Part shown: in pieces, positions 46,919 to 57,724 of the stretch
Position numbering within the stretch: the stretch's first letter is position 1
How the letters are laid out: each line of letters begins with the position of its first letter
Source of the DNA: Tridacna crocea
Lineage: Eukaryota > Mollusca > Bivalvia > Cardiida > Cardiidae
Direction of reading: 5' to 3'
Length of the DNA: 64,000 nt
Assembly: GCA_943736015.1 (NCBI GenBank)
Contig: OX031061.1
Coordinates: 15,757,290-15,821,289, forward strand
Position numbers and translations under genes: made by a program
Notes under the pieces: model-generated
What the model was told of the DNA's origin: nothing
Database searches by the model: none
The model's input: only the letters and a program-made list of their open reading frames with translations

Positions 46919-47347
46919 TTATTACATTCTGTTACTAATAATAGTAACATTTTTCACTGAAAATGGTGTGATATCAGTGTCACGAGACGGTAGATATGAC
47001 GGGGCAACGGGCTGATATCTGATATCCTGCCCGTTGATAAGATATTTGTTCTAAATCTATAGCAACAGAACACTCGCTCGTTAACTAACGTTCTCAAAAC
47101 ATCCATCGCTAGCGGACAAATCTTCAAAACTACAAGCAACGTTGAATCGTTAAACCAACAATGACGTGATAAATAGAGAAAAGATTGTTGTTGTCTTGGA
47201 TTGGGAAACTTATCAGGCAATGTGTAGTGTCTATAGGCTATAGTAGTCGTACGACTTTTATCCATTGAGCCTTGTGAACCGAGCTTGATTAAGTTTTATA
47301 ATTCGAAGCACAAACCATCTTTTAATCCTGTTTCTCAGTTTTGATAC
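46919..47347. repeat. Repeat C, first copy
   Basis: About 430 bp, strongly similar to 53208-53672, from TATTACATTCTGT to CTGTTTCTCAGTTTTGAT. Open frames on the minus strand are shared but have no recognised domain. Confidence 0.8.
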
Positions 47348-47353
47348 GTATCA

Positions 47354-47449
47354 CCAAGGGTAACAACCTACGTCACAGCAAGTGATATCGGACCTGGGCA
47401 TCCAAGGGTAACATTCTACGTCACAGGAAGTGATATCGGACCTGGGCAT
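47354..47449. repeat. 48-bp tandem duplication
   Basis: CCAAGGGTAACA...GGACCTGGGCAT twice in succession. Confidence 0.9.
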
Positions 47450-47470
47450 TTTCATGACTTATGTCCGCCA

Positions 47471-47766
47471 TATTGAAAAGTAAGTACGATAGGAAGATAG
47501 AATGCGGCTAGCTTGGGTGGATACAAACGGACTACAAAGACTCTCATGTATTTATCAAAGACATTAAATGAATACATTACATAAGGTATTCTGATGTTTT
47601 AGACAGGAAGCAGATGTCTATTGAAAAGTAAGTACGATATGAAGATAGAATGAGGCTAGCTTGGGTGGATACAAACGGACTACAAAGACTCTCATGTATT
47701 TATCAAAGACATTAGATGAATACATTTAATACGGTATTCTGATGTTTTAGACAGGAAGCAGATGTC
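47471..47766. repeat. 148-bp tandem duplication
   Basis: Two head-to-tail copies starting TATTGAAAAGTAAGTACGAT at 47471 and 47619, differing at only a few bases. Confidence 0.9.
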
Positions 47767-48285
47767 TATATTTCTATGGAAAATGGGCAAATTGAGTCCC
47801 TTGGATAAAAACGCATATATTTATTTTACTATTAAAAATATCAAAGTGAAATTTGCGTTATCTGCATCTTTATTTTATTCTGCGTAAGTCAGTATAAGAG
47901 TTATACAGGTTTGTTTTCATTTCTTTGTATTTTTTCATCCTAAAATGTTGCCACCCGGTATATTTTGCCTTGTCCCATACCTTTGTTATCCCCAAGAAGA
48001 TAACTTTTTTTACAACACTAAAAACACTTACAAGTAAAATGGTTACATAATTGCAATTTACATGCAACATAGAGTGAATAAAGATCTTTTCCATAAGTAT
48101 ATTCTTAACTTGTTCAAAAATATTGGCGTTCGAAGAATGTCCATGCGGTTTAAGTTCACTACCGTCACAGTCATGTATTTCGTTTATGAATTGGGTGTGA
48201 CTTACATTTTGGCGAATCACATGGTATGTAATAACGTAATTTTTATCGAGTTTTCAAGGCGGGAAGTTTAAAATGAAGATGCACC

Positions 48286-48313
48286 ATGGAAAACGCGGGA
48301 AAAGCAGATAAAG
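48286..48313 (+). CDS. Small gene, first coding exon (candidate)
   Basis: ATG in a strong CACCATGG context begins nine codons (MENAGKADK) plus one base. A textbook donor, AAAG|GTAAGTA, follows at 48314. The intron phase (1) matches the acceptor at 50335, which would give a Val codon across the junction. The intron would be 2.0 kb and hold a SINE and a family P repeat. The short exon could be chance; transcript evidence is lacking. Confidence 0.4.
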
Positions 48314-48499
48314 GTAAGTAATTTTGCCCCGTACACTTTTGATAGTTCCCTACCGAACGCTATATAAGTTATTTATACATGTATATATTAACTTCGTTTC
48401 AATGCAACTGTATTTTGTAAGAGGAAGAGATATCAATATGTTGATTTATGCGTATTTGTTTATTATCAGACTTTTCCAAACGCTTAACTTAAGAAGAAA

Positions 48500-48575
48500 A
48501 CTCACTACCGTAACGATTCACTACCGCAACAGTTATTTTCGTGTCGGTAGTGAAGGATTCGTAACGATAGTGAAA
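48500..48575. repeat. Cluster of CACTACCGTAAC motifs
   Basis: Two direct (48503, 48519) and two inverted (48545, about 48560) variants in 75 bp, able to fold on themselves. Lies in the intron of the candidate small gene. Confidence 0.7.
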
Positions 48576-48858
48576 AAATGCTTAAAATCTTACAGTTTAA
48601 GGAAGGAAAAGATATTGATTATCAAGATTCTAATGAAGTCTACATTTTTGTAATTATAGATCTAGATCTTAATCAATAAATGTGAATTAGATCAAGAGTA
48701 AAAATAATTAAATAAATCTATGGACTCTATATGGATCATGCTCTGAAAAATGGGGGTCTGTGTATCTCTGTGGTGCATTAGAATAATAGATCTAATACTA
48801 AAGTCCTCAGACTCCTCACATGACTATGGATCCATAAAATCCGTTTTGTCTGACAGGT

Positions 48859-49083
48859 AGGGGTCCAGAGTGGTTCAGTGGTACAGTGCCAGACTCGTGA
48901 CCTGGAGGCCCCGGATTCGAGCCGCACTCGATCCCCTGGGTTTTTTCTGGGTGTCCTTGGGCAAGGCAGCTCAGAGCCCCAGCCTAATAGATCTACTGGT
49001 GAAACCAAACGAAAATACATGAGTATGTGAGCCATTGCCATGATATGACTGAAATAATGTTGAAAGCGCCGTAAAACACCATT
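48859..49083 (+). mobile_element. tRNA-derived SINE
   Basis: A tRNA-like head with A box (GTGGTTCAGTGG) and B box (GGATTCGAGCC) is followed by a body CAGAGCCCCAGCC and a 3' part GATATGACTGAAATAATGTT ending GTAAAACACCATT. About 225 bp, transcribed by RNA polymerase III; mobilised by a partner LINE. Related to 21379-21612. Confidence 0.8.
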
Positions 49084-49776
49084 TTATAAATACTGTCTGA
49101 AAGCTGACTATATCGTGAGGAAGATCAGACCTTTGGCATGTAGAAAATTGACCAATGGCAAACTGTTTTGACCAATGTTAACTGCACAGTCTACTGATCC
49201 AGATCCATACTTTTTCCAGATTCATTAAGCCCCCTTTATACAGAGCACGGCTCATATAAATGGGAGTTCTGATTGAGTGAAATAAATAAATAAACGCTCT
49301 CCTATGAAAGTCTTGCGACAACATTTCAAAAGTGTTTCTTGTTTTTCCCAAGCTTTTTTTTTTTCTAGTAACCATTGCCTGCTAGTAGGCCTATGGTAAT
49401 TTGTGAAAGACATAGAATCAGGTCGTAATGGCTGCAAGAAACCTGGAAAACTCACATTTCTAAATTACAAGCTGGAGTTTAGAATCTGGGTCAAAAACAT
49501 TTTTAAAGAGCTTAGGTTTAACGTTACCAGTCTAACTTTACAGCATTAAGAAAGTTTTATCAGTTACAAACAAAAATGTAAAATCGATGACCTAAGTTTT
49601 CGTGATATAAAATTTAAATTCAGTGTCAACGAAATCGGTGTGCCAGCGTTTGTTGTAGAAATAACCCATTACTGCCTATGGGTGTCATATGTGGCAGAAG
49701 AAGATATTGGGACGAAAAGAACAAGGTCACACGATTTCCTTTTGCTAGAGTACTTGGTGTTTAAATGGATTGAAAT

Positions 49777-50181
49777 TAACCCTTTACCAAATGACAAAAT
49801 TTTAGCCTTGTCCATAGCGAAAGCACTCGCAGATGACAATTTCGGTGAAGCTCAGAATGTGTAGTTCTTCCTTTACCAGGTGACAAAATTGTATTCTTGT
49901 CCAAAGCGAAAGCACTCACAAATGACAATTTCGGTGAAGCTCAGAATGTGTACTTTGTCCTTTACCAGGTGACAAAATTGTATCCTTGTCCAAAGAAAAG
50001 CATTTGCAAACTACAGTCTCAGTGTAGCTCAAAAGGCGCATTCTTTCTTCAATACGGTAAAAAGCAATGTGGGAAAATAAGAAAACGCTGGTTACCAGCA
50101 TCTTCTCCTTTTCCTTCAATGTTTTCAAAAAGGCTTCTTTTCCAGGGTCGTTAAAAGTCAGCAGTGTATGGTAGAAGGTTA
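49777..50181 (+). mobile_element. Hairpin repeat family P, copy 10, with expanded left half
   Basis: Starts AACCCTTTACCAAATGACAA and ends ATGGTAGAAGGTTAA; core about 50060-50129. The left half contains the roughly 95-110 bp block TTTACCA.GTGACAAAATTGT/GAAAGCACTC three times (about 49780, 49870, 49968), making this copy about 405 bp instead of 228. Confidence 0.8.
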
Positions 50182-50335
50182 AGCAGAATTTATATTATCA
50201 TATGAAGGTCTGTCATGTACCAGGTTTATTTACAGTCGGCTGCTTTAAACGTATTGTAGGTTGTAAAGATTTTTGGTTTTCTCTTTTTTGAAAGGACCAT
50301 ATCAATTTGATGCCTCATCCACTGGTTTTGTGCAG

Positions 50336-50575
50336 TCACATATGACAGGAAGCCCTACCCAGGCATTATCCAAGACATAGACGAGGAGATAGAGGCCAAT
50401 GTTATTCACAATGTAGAGCCTAACTGTTTTTTTCTGGCCTCGTATGCAAGATGTCTTGTGGTACTTCCATGATAAATTTGTCACTCTAATTCCGCTTCCA
50501 GCCAAGGTTGGGTCACGCCACTACCAGATTCAACCAAAGCTTTGGGAGATCATTGAGGACATGCTTGATCTTTGA
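50336..50575 (+). pseudogene. Small gene, terminal exon (candidate, one frameshift)
   Basis: Acceptor TTTTGTGCAG precedes codons reading (V)TYDRKPYPGIIQDID. After a run of seven T (50427-50433) the sense shifts by one base and continues with FFWPRMQDVLWYFHDKF to TGA 50573-50575. The unshifted frame stops at 50470. The YD-x3-YPG ... WP-x3-D-V pattern recalls a short module I have seen at the ends of many uncharacterised invertebrate, often transposon-linked, proteins; I cannot name it. An AATAAA at 50657-50662 fits a polyadenylation site. Either a one-base T-run error or a recent pseudogene. Confidence 0.5.
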
Positions 50576-50656
50576 ATTTTGCTTCACTTTTTCTTTACGC
50601 ATTATTCTGCATAGTTTATTTGTTTTGTTGTTTTAGATCTAAATGAAGTTCGAATG

Positions 50657-50662
50657 AATAAA
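50657..50662 (+). terminator. Polyadenylation signal of the candidate small gene
   Basis: AATAAA 82 bases after the predicted stop. Confidence 0.4.
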
Positions 50663-51304
50663 ACATGTTTGAAATTATCACATTTATTATTGTTACTTTC
50701 CAGCTATTTCACTACCGTAACATATTCTCTACCGTAACACTGACTTCACTTGCATAACAGCCACTAAATAAGTAATTTAATTGTAAACTATAATTTGAAT
50801 GTCTCTCTTGTCAAGCTGATAGAATACTTTCAATGATGACCTATCATGCATTGTAAAATTTTTCACCATTTAAATATTTTAGCGCTATATTAAAGACCAA
50901 TAATATGTAAAAATTTCATTCTGTCATATTATTTGTGAAATTAATTCAAATGCAGGCGAGATCTGTCAGATCTGCACTATAAAAAACTATCTTTCAAACT
51001 GAACTTTTATTATAACCGCAAACTTCCATGTCGTACAGTTAGTATTAAGCATGATTTTCACATTTTAAAAATTTGTTACGGTAGTGAAAAAATTAGCACC
51101 CTATAAAAGTTTCAAGCCACACAAAGCTATCGTATGTTGTCCGGTAGCGTTGCGAGTATTACATATCGATTCTAGAGTGTTCAACGTTGACACCAAGACA
51201 CATTTTATGCAAATTGCGAAAAGTCCGATTTTAAAAATTCTTGACCAAATATCAAAAAGTGATTGGGTTTTAATAGTTGGTCAAAGTCTATTCCATTATT
51301 ATAA

Positions 51305-51610
51305 GTAGTTAACGAAAGCTTTGACAAAAAACAAAGTCCCTAGGCATTGTGCGCTTTGGAGGTCTAAAGACTTTTTCAGATCATTTAAAGGAACGATTAC
51401 AAAAAAAAAAACAGTCTTACCAAACACGCACACTGACTTTATAACAAGGGTCCGATTAAGTAGTTAACAAAAGCTTTGACAAAAAACAAAGTTCCTAGGC
51501 ATTGTACGCTTTGGAGGTCTAAAGACTTTTTCAGATCATTTAAAGGAACGATTACAAAAAAAAAAAGTCTTACCAAACACGCACACTGACTTTATTACAA
51601 GGGTCCGATA
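51305..51610. repeat. 155-bp tandem duplication
   Basis: TAGTTAACRAAAGCTTTGAC at 51306 and 51461 begins two head-to-tail copies, each with an A run and GTCTTACCAAACACGCACAC. Confidence 0.9.
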
Positions 51611-51656
51611 TCATTACCTGTGACGTCACACTGACGTACGTTGTGAGAGGTGATCA

Positions 51657-51973
51657 CACTAAATTGAATAGTTAGATTGAGAAACAATAATGGCAAAATA
51701 TTTTTAACAATGAACAAACATGATGAACATTTAAAACGTCCTATACTACACATATGCAGCTCTACGCTAGTGGTGATGAATGACGTCATGAACGTGACGT
51801 TTACCCGCGGAAAAAGATGTGTTGAATGGAGACAAGACATTTTTAAGTGTTAAACATGCTAGAAAACCAAGAACAAGTCAAGCAATTGATCCATGAATGT
51901 AATAACGGGGCAGCTATCAAGGTGGCGGGCCGATATCACTCTCCTGCCCTCATCAGCCGTGTAATAACCTCTA
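51657..51973. repeat. Direct repeat A (left) with partial foldback
   Basis: ACTAAATTGAATA to TCAGCCGTGTAATAACCTC. Matches 53680-54084, but the left arm of the terminal foldback is missing. Confidence 0.8.
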
Positions 51974-52400
51974 TTATTGCATAAAACGTGCCTTTTGGGG
52001 CCGTTATAAGCATGTATTAACGGGTCAAAATCGGGCGGTTAACGGGAGAAAACGTGTATTAATCAGTAATTTCACGCGCCGTTAACGCCCGGGTTTGTAC
52101 TATCAATATCCTCGATTCGGGCCTACCTTGTAAACAACGTTTGTCCTTGTCAGATTTTCCCTAGACTCCGACCATCAAACTGTAGGAATTCGTACCATAT
52201 TCGATCCTTTCCATGGCATGTCTTTGATGATATTAGTACACCACAAACAAACCTTTGCACAGAATCTCAGTTTAATCGAGATCTGAACTAAAACTCACCC
52301 GTGAAATGTACTCTAAACCAGCTACATCCCACCCACTTTTTAACGTGATCGGTCGGCTTTGCTTGATGTATATCGAACCCTCTGTCGCCTTCAGTTACAG

Positions 52401-52764
52401 TTTCATCCTCGGATACCCCAGGGTCTCCCTATTTGCTACGCTACATCGACCCTGGGACAATTGACTAATAAAACTTTGAATCAGCCGCCGAAAATCGATA
52501 CTAAACGTCATACCGTACAGTACACTCGCCCATCACAAAATGATGATAGAACCAATGAAAAGCCAGCATTCGGCCAGCGGTAAAGCGAGCCGCCGAAAAT
52601 CGATACGAAATGTCATAGCGTACAGTACACTCGCCCATCACAAAATGATGATGGAACCAATGAAAAGCCAGCATTCGGCCAGCGGTAAAGCGAAGGAAAT
52701 TCAACTAATTGTCCCAGGGGTCGATGTAGCGTAGCAAATAGGGAACCCGGGGTATCCGAGGATG
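52401..52764. mobile_element. 364-bp foldback inserted in element B
   Basis: Ends CATCCTCGGATACCCC and GGGGTATCCGAGGATG. The arms extend about 65 bases through TTTGCTACGCTACATCGACC and its complement. The flanking CAG (52398-52400, 52765-52767) is single in the empty copy at 12411-12413, so this is a clean insertion with a 3-bp duplication. The centre holds two 106-bp tandem units starting GCCGCCGAAAATCGATAC. Confidence 0.85.
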
Positions 52765-53062
52765 CAGAAATTTATATCCACGCATTCATCCTAGTTGTAA
52801 TCGTCCAAATGTGTGCAAGTTTATTCCACGTAAGTCCAGTGTGTATTAAAAATCAATAAAAGTGTATTTACAGCGAGAGAATCAAAACTGGCATACAGGA
52901 CTAACGGCCCTTTCCTAATCGTAACAAAAACTTCTTCGCCGACTTCCGGTTTTGACTCATTTGCGTACAGTACATTTGAAATTCGCTTATTGGCGTTTTT
53001 ATGGAAATATTTTTGCTATCTGTGCAAATTATTGTTAAAATACCTTTACCTTATGCAATAAT

Positions 53063-53203
53063 AGCGTTAATTCACGTTTTTTTCGGTCGTTAACATTCGC
53101 AGAGGCCCTCAAAATACTTAAACACCCTCGTGCTTCGCACTCGGGCGTTAAAGCATTTTTCGGGCCTCTGCGAATGTTAACGACCTCAAAAACGTGAATT
53201 AAC
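53063..53203. repeat. Large palindrome at the end of element B, second copy
   Basis: Same arms as 12711-12849. The long minus-strand open frame across it (53035-53484) is an artefact of the repeat. Confidence 0.85.
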
Positions 53204-53207
53204 CCTA

Positions 53208-53672
53208 TATTATTACATTCTGTTTCTAATAATAGTAACATTTTCCACCGAAAATGGTGTAATATCAGTGTCACGCGAGGGCAGGTATGACGGGGCAACG
53301 GGCTGATATCTGATATCCTACCCGTTGATAAGATATTTCTTCTATATCTGTAGCAACAGAACACTCGCTCGTAAACTAACGTTCTCAAAACATCCATTTT
53401 GAAAAAAAATGGCGGAATCGGTCCGTCAATCGCTAGCGGACAAATCTTCAAAACTACAGGCAACGTTGAATCGTTAACCAACAAAGACGTGATAAATAGA
53501 AATTAGATTGTTGTTGTCTTGGATTGGGAAATTTACCAGGCAATGTGTAGTGTCTATAGGCTAGTAGTTCTACGATTTTTATATATTGACCCGGGTGAAC
53601 CGAGCTTGATTAAGTTTCATAATTCGAAGCACCAACCATCTATTCTATTTATCCTGTTTCTTAGTTTTGATT
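53208..53672. repeat. Repeat C, second copy
   Basis: Matches 46919-47347; about 35 extra bases near 53397-53430 (CCATTTTGAAAAAAAATGGC, itself a small hairpin). Confidence 0.8.
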
Positions 53673-53679
53673 CCCATCA

Positions 53680-54084
53680 TACTAAATTGAATATTTAGAT
53701 AGAGAAACAATAATGGCAGCATCTTTTTAACAATGAACAAACATGAAGAACTGTTTATTTAAAACGTCCTATACTGCACATACGCAGCTCTACGATAGTG
53801 ATGATGAATGACGTCATGAACGTGACGTTTACCCGCGGAAAAAAGTTGTGTTGAATGGAGACAAGATATTTTTGTTTTTAGTATTTAAACATGCTAGAAA
53901 ACCAAAATAATCGAGCACTTGATCCATGAATGTAATAACGAGGTTATTACACGGCTGATGAGGGCAGGAGAGTGATATCGGCCCTCCACCTCGAAATCTG
54001 CCCTCGGGCTAAAGCCCTCGGGGCAGATACCAAGGTGGCGGGCCGATATCACCCTCCGGCCCTCATCAGCCGTGTAATAACCTC
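53680..54084. repeat. Direct repeat A (right) with complete foldback
   Basis: Copy of 51657-51973. Its last 145 bp (53940-54084) is a foldback with ends GAGGTTATTACACGGCTGAT and its complement, and a central CTCGGGCTAAAGCCCTCGGG hairpin. Confidence 0.85.
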
Positions 54085-54747
54085 TAAATACTTTATACGC
54101 AATGTAACGGTAGTTAATCTCAGTTGAACGTAATGAAACCGAAGTTAAACTTAACCCTAGCCACTTCCCTCGCAGTTGAATGTACTGTAGACATCCGTAT
54201 TTATGCATAGTTCCACTCTGAATTTATATATTTCCACTTTTGCCGATTTTGCACATACCTAGAAAGCGTGGTTTCTACCTACTTACGCATAGTTCAACCT
54301 ACCTTGACTTTCTACATTTCCTCTGTGGTCAATATTGATCCTACTTCGGAAGTACCTCAACCTATGTGAACATGATTTTAGAGTCGCCAGATACGGTTTT
54401 TAATTAAGACCGTGAATTCGATTCTCATCAAAGTTATCATTTTTAATTGTCTTTTCCCATACTAAGGGTAAACAGTCACATTTTTACGGATCCATAATCA
54501 CGTGATGACTTGCATGGTTACCTCCATCACGGATATGCATTAAGCCCCCTTTTGTCGGAGCATGGCACATGTAAAAATATAAGTATTGCTCCGAGGTTAA
54601 ATAGATTTCTGTGACGCATTATTCCGAGCCAGATTCGGAATCAAGAATCCATAAAAACCGACTCAATCATCAGAAAATTTACCAAAAACAAAAAGTTGTT
54701 CGATACTTTTTTGTAGATGCATGAAGCCCCCTTTTCACAGAGCATGA
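54085..54747. other. 3' flank of lectin exon; no other gene
   Basis: Contains short copies of a dispersed motif, GCATTAAGCCCCCTTTT (54537) and GCATGAAGCCCCCTTTT (54719), also seen at 17018 and 49226. Otherwise unrecognised. Confidence 0.5.
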
Positions 54748-54753
54748 TTTATT
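54748..54753 (-). terminator. Polyadenylation signal after the lectin exon
   Basis: TTTATT on the plus strand is AATAAA on the minus strand, 23 bases after the TAA stop. Close for a poly(A) signal, but plausible. Confidence 0.4.
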
Positions 54754-54775
54754 GATACCAAACCGTCTGTTCCGT

Positions 54776-55161
54776 TTACTGATACAGTTGTTTTTCACAA
54801 ACATAGTACGATTTCCAATGACAGTAAAAATCGTACCAATAGCCGGTGTATGTATCCAAATAAATACATTGATAACCATACAGATAAAGTCCCCATTTAG
54901 TAAACAGAGGTACTCTTCCGTTACACGTGTACACGCCATCGCCATCTAGGTCGTTTAAACCAATCCTTAAATACGTGTTTGGCTTGTGACCAACGAGTGC
55001 CTGGTTCTCGGCCTCAGTGTCGATACAAACCAGATTCGCTCCTTTGTCCTGACAGTCAGCTGTTGCATTGGCCCAGGACACAACAGATACCCCAGAGGTC
55101 CAAAAGTAACACATCCCTTCCCGAACGAAGCCCTTGTAACCGTCTGTTGGCCAGCATTTCT
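54776..55161 (-). CDS. C-type lectin domain, terminal exon
   Basis: Acceptor TTTCAG (55163-55162), phase 1, then about 127 codons to TAA at 54778-54776. One complete C-type lectin fold: KCWPTDGY (first Cys), MCYFW, WANATADCQDKGANLVCI, YLRIGLNDLDGDGVYTC, and WYDFYCHWKSYYVCEK with the final Cys pair. Two extra cysteines (LVC and YTC) probably form an additional disulfide. The usual EPN/QPD and WND calcium and sugar motifs are replaced (WYD at the WND place), so sugar specificity is unclear and binding may be calcium-independent. Presumably joined to a PAN exon beyond the right edge, like the pair 19346/26. Extracellular recognition protein. Confidence 0.85.
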
Positions 55162-56519
55162 CTGAAACAATCAAAGCGTTGAAAACGCTGAAGTGGTATG
55201 TGTCAAGGAAATCCATGTGTGGAATTAATAGTTTGAAAGAAACAGAGACATATTGTTCAGATACTGGCTTAAAAGTCAACCCACTAAGCAAATGAATACC
55301 TTTTCGGTTGAAGGGAGAGTATTCATGACAAAGTTTGGTTTATTTTTGTATAAGTGGTCTCCTTTTGATCATGAGGAAGAAGCAGGAGTAACGCCCCTTG
55401 ACAGTAGGATGCATGACGAATAGAGAGAAAAATCCTGTTGATATATCTAACAAAATTAAGTTTGTTCCTGAATACTATAATCATGAAATATCTCTAGCCT
55501 TTTACATTCAATTTCCAACATTACAATCAATAGACGGTAAGCGATATTTCCATTTTATCGTAAGCGGCGCACCAGCAGTATCACGTGACATCGGACAATC
55601 AAAGCACTATTTCAGTAACAAAAGCCGTATGTCCCGTTCGCAAATCCTTTAAATTTGGACAAATTCATAACTGAAAAGAAAATGACATAGCAAGAAATCT
55701 ATGGAAATCAATTCTAACACAATTCAAACATATTTCATGATATTGCCTTTGAAAAAGAAAATCACAAACAGACAAAATATGCATTTTATAAAATCGTATT
55801 TAAATGAAGAGCATGTAGAGACTAAGAACGGACTTAGCCTCTGAAACCTGTATAAAATTCATAATCCTGACCATTAATGATAACCAAAGGGGTAAATTAA
55901 TACGAAACAAAAGATAAGAAGAGTCAATTTAACGTGACACGTGTGTGCTAGTCTGTAAGAAACAAGTACATTACAGCTGTTCTAAAGGTCACCCACTCTG
56001 CAGTGCGATACCGAGATCAAAGGAACACCGATTTAATCCTTTTTTTTAGTAAGAGTTCATTAGATACATATTTTTTATACTCAAAATGAAGCTTACAAGA
56101 AGTTATGGAAGGTCTGAATTTTGATCTGAAGCCACGTTTCTTTTGTTCATGATCGATAACATAAGTTATTCGTCAATAGATACATGCCTGAAAGTGCAAC
56201 AAGGATGTTTGATAATAGTACTTTAAAATCACTAAATGGACAGTCCCTGTCTTTCCGAAGACACTAAACAGCAAATCAACCTTTTACCAAAGTATTTCGA
56301 GCGACCCATGTAAAAAGGGGGCAGACCTACTGGTTTGCCCCACTGTCTGTTATTTGTCCCACTTTCTCAACCTTAACACATCCCCCCCCAACACACACAC
56401 ACACTTTCAAAAAACCGAAAACTGAAAGTAATCGATATGTAATTCATAAACATCTGTGAAAAAAACAAATTTTCAAAGTGTTAGAGACAATATTTGGGGA
56501 AAAAAGGAAGGGCTTGCAA

Positions 56520-57724
56520 AGAATCTAGGTAAAAAAGCCAGAGGTAAAAAAGCCATAGGTAAAAAGGCCATAGGTAAAAAAGCCAGAAGTAAAACGGTAA
56601 AAAAGCCATAGGTAACAAGGCCATAGGTAAAAAAGCCAGAGCTAATTCAGTACATGTATATATGATTTATTAAGAAAATGCCAAATATTTTAAATATAAT
56701 ATTGATATATATAAATATTTCATGAAAATGATTTGTGATGATTTGTGCATAATTTTTTACATTTATTATGTAAATTAAAAGAATTTACCATGTAACGCAT
56801 ATGTGGTATCTAAATAAAGATTGATTTTATATTATCAAAAAGGATGGGTAACAAGATAAATTGTATTTAATAGAAATTATATTTGTTTATCTATCTTCAA
56901 GTACTTGTTGATAAATTAATTGAAACCAATAAAAGGTGCAGGAAATGCCCTATTACTTAATTTAACAGTATTATTTCAAACTGTTATTGACCAATTTAAA
57001 ACTTGGACTTGTGAAATGACAGTTTGCACTTGTTTGCAATTAGTTTGTTTCTTGTATTGAAAGTTTGTTCCATGGAAACTTTGAAGTATAAGATAACGGT
57101 ATGCAATGATTGCAAACATTGTAGGAAATTGCTTCCTTTGAGCAGTTTCCCCCTTTTCCCGAAATGTTTTCTAAAGCCATCACCTGCAACTGCAAAAGTG
57201 TTAAATATGACCATTTCACTTATCAAACAACTAATTTTAGACTCTTTCATATTGAAAGAGCATGCATAAAACACATCTAGATGGATATAAAACATTGTTG
57301 GAAAAGCAGAAATTGTTTCGTGTTATGAGCAAGAAAAGTCTTTCAAAAGTCTGTTCAAAAGTCAGTAGCTGAAGACTGGAAAATTTCCCCTTATCAAACA
57401 ACTAATTTCAGACTGACATATTGAAATAATCTGCGTACAACACATCAAGATAGGATATAAACCATTGTGAAAAAAGGAAAAATTGGCTCCTCCTTTTCCC
57501 AAAATACTTCTAAAGGTTTTCCGAAACAAAAAGCTTTCTCTACATCATATAGTACTGAATTAGCTCTTTTTTTCTTAATAAACCATATATACTAAATTAG
57601 CTCTGGCTTTTTTACCTATGGCCTTACTACCTATGGCCTTTTTACCGTTTTACTTCTGGCTTTTTTTACCTATGGCCTTTTTACCTATGGCTTTTTTACC
57701 TCTGGCTTTTTTACCGCACACCGC
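56520..57724. mobile_element. 1.2-kb element with repetitive inverted ends (copy B)
   Basis: Same insertion as 1394-2609, flanked by TTGCAA (56514-56519, 57725-57730). The number and composition of the GGTAAAAAAGCC units at the left end differ slightly from copy A. Confidence 0.75.

Larger units (their letters stand above)
48155..51087. mobile_element. Candidate 2.9-kb element bounded by CACTACCGTMAC
   Basis: TTCACTACCGTCAC at 48155 and GTTACGGTAGTGAA at 51075-51088 are inverted. Further copies sit inside near both ends: 48503, 48519, 48545 (inverted), 50710 and 50729. It encloses a small two-exon gene model, a SINE and a family P hairpin. The clustered motif looks like terminal and subterminal transposase sites, but no transposase is present and no target duplication is evident. 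50702-51089 alone could be a shorter element of the same type. Confidence 0.4.
51972..53211. mobile_element. Element B, second copy, carrying a nested foldback
   Basis: Same sequence as 11985-12858, with an extra 364 bp (52401-52764). Ends with the same palindrome (53063-53203). Confidence 0.8.

Noticed and set aside
53035-53484. 149-codon minus-strand frame, with a shorter relative at 12681-12866
   Set aside because: Shared part lies in the element B palindrome and repeat C; no domain, no splice or start support.
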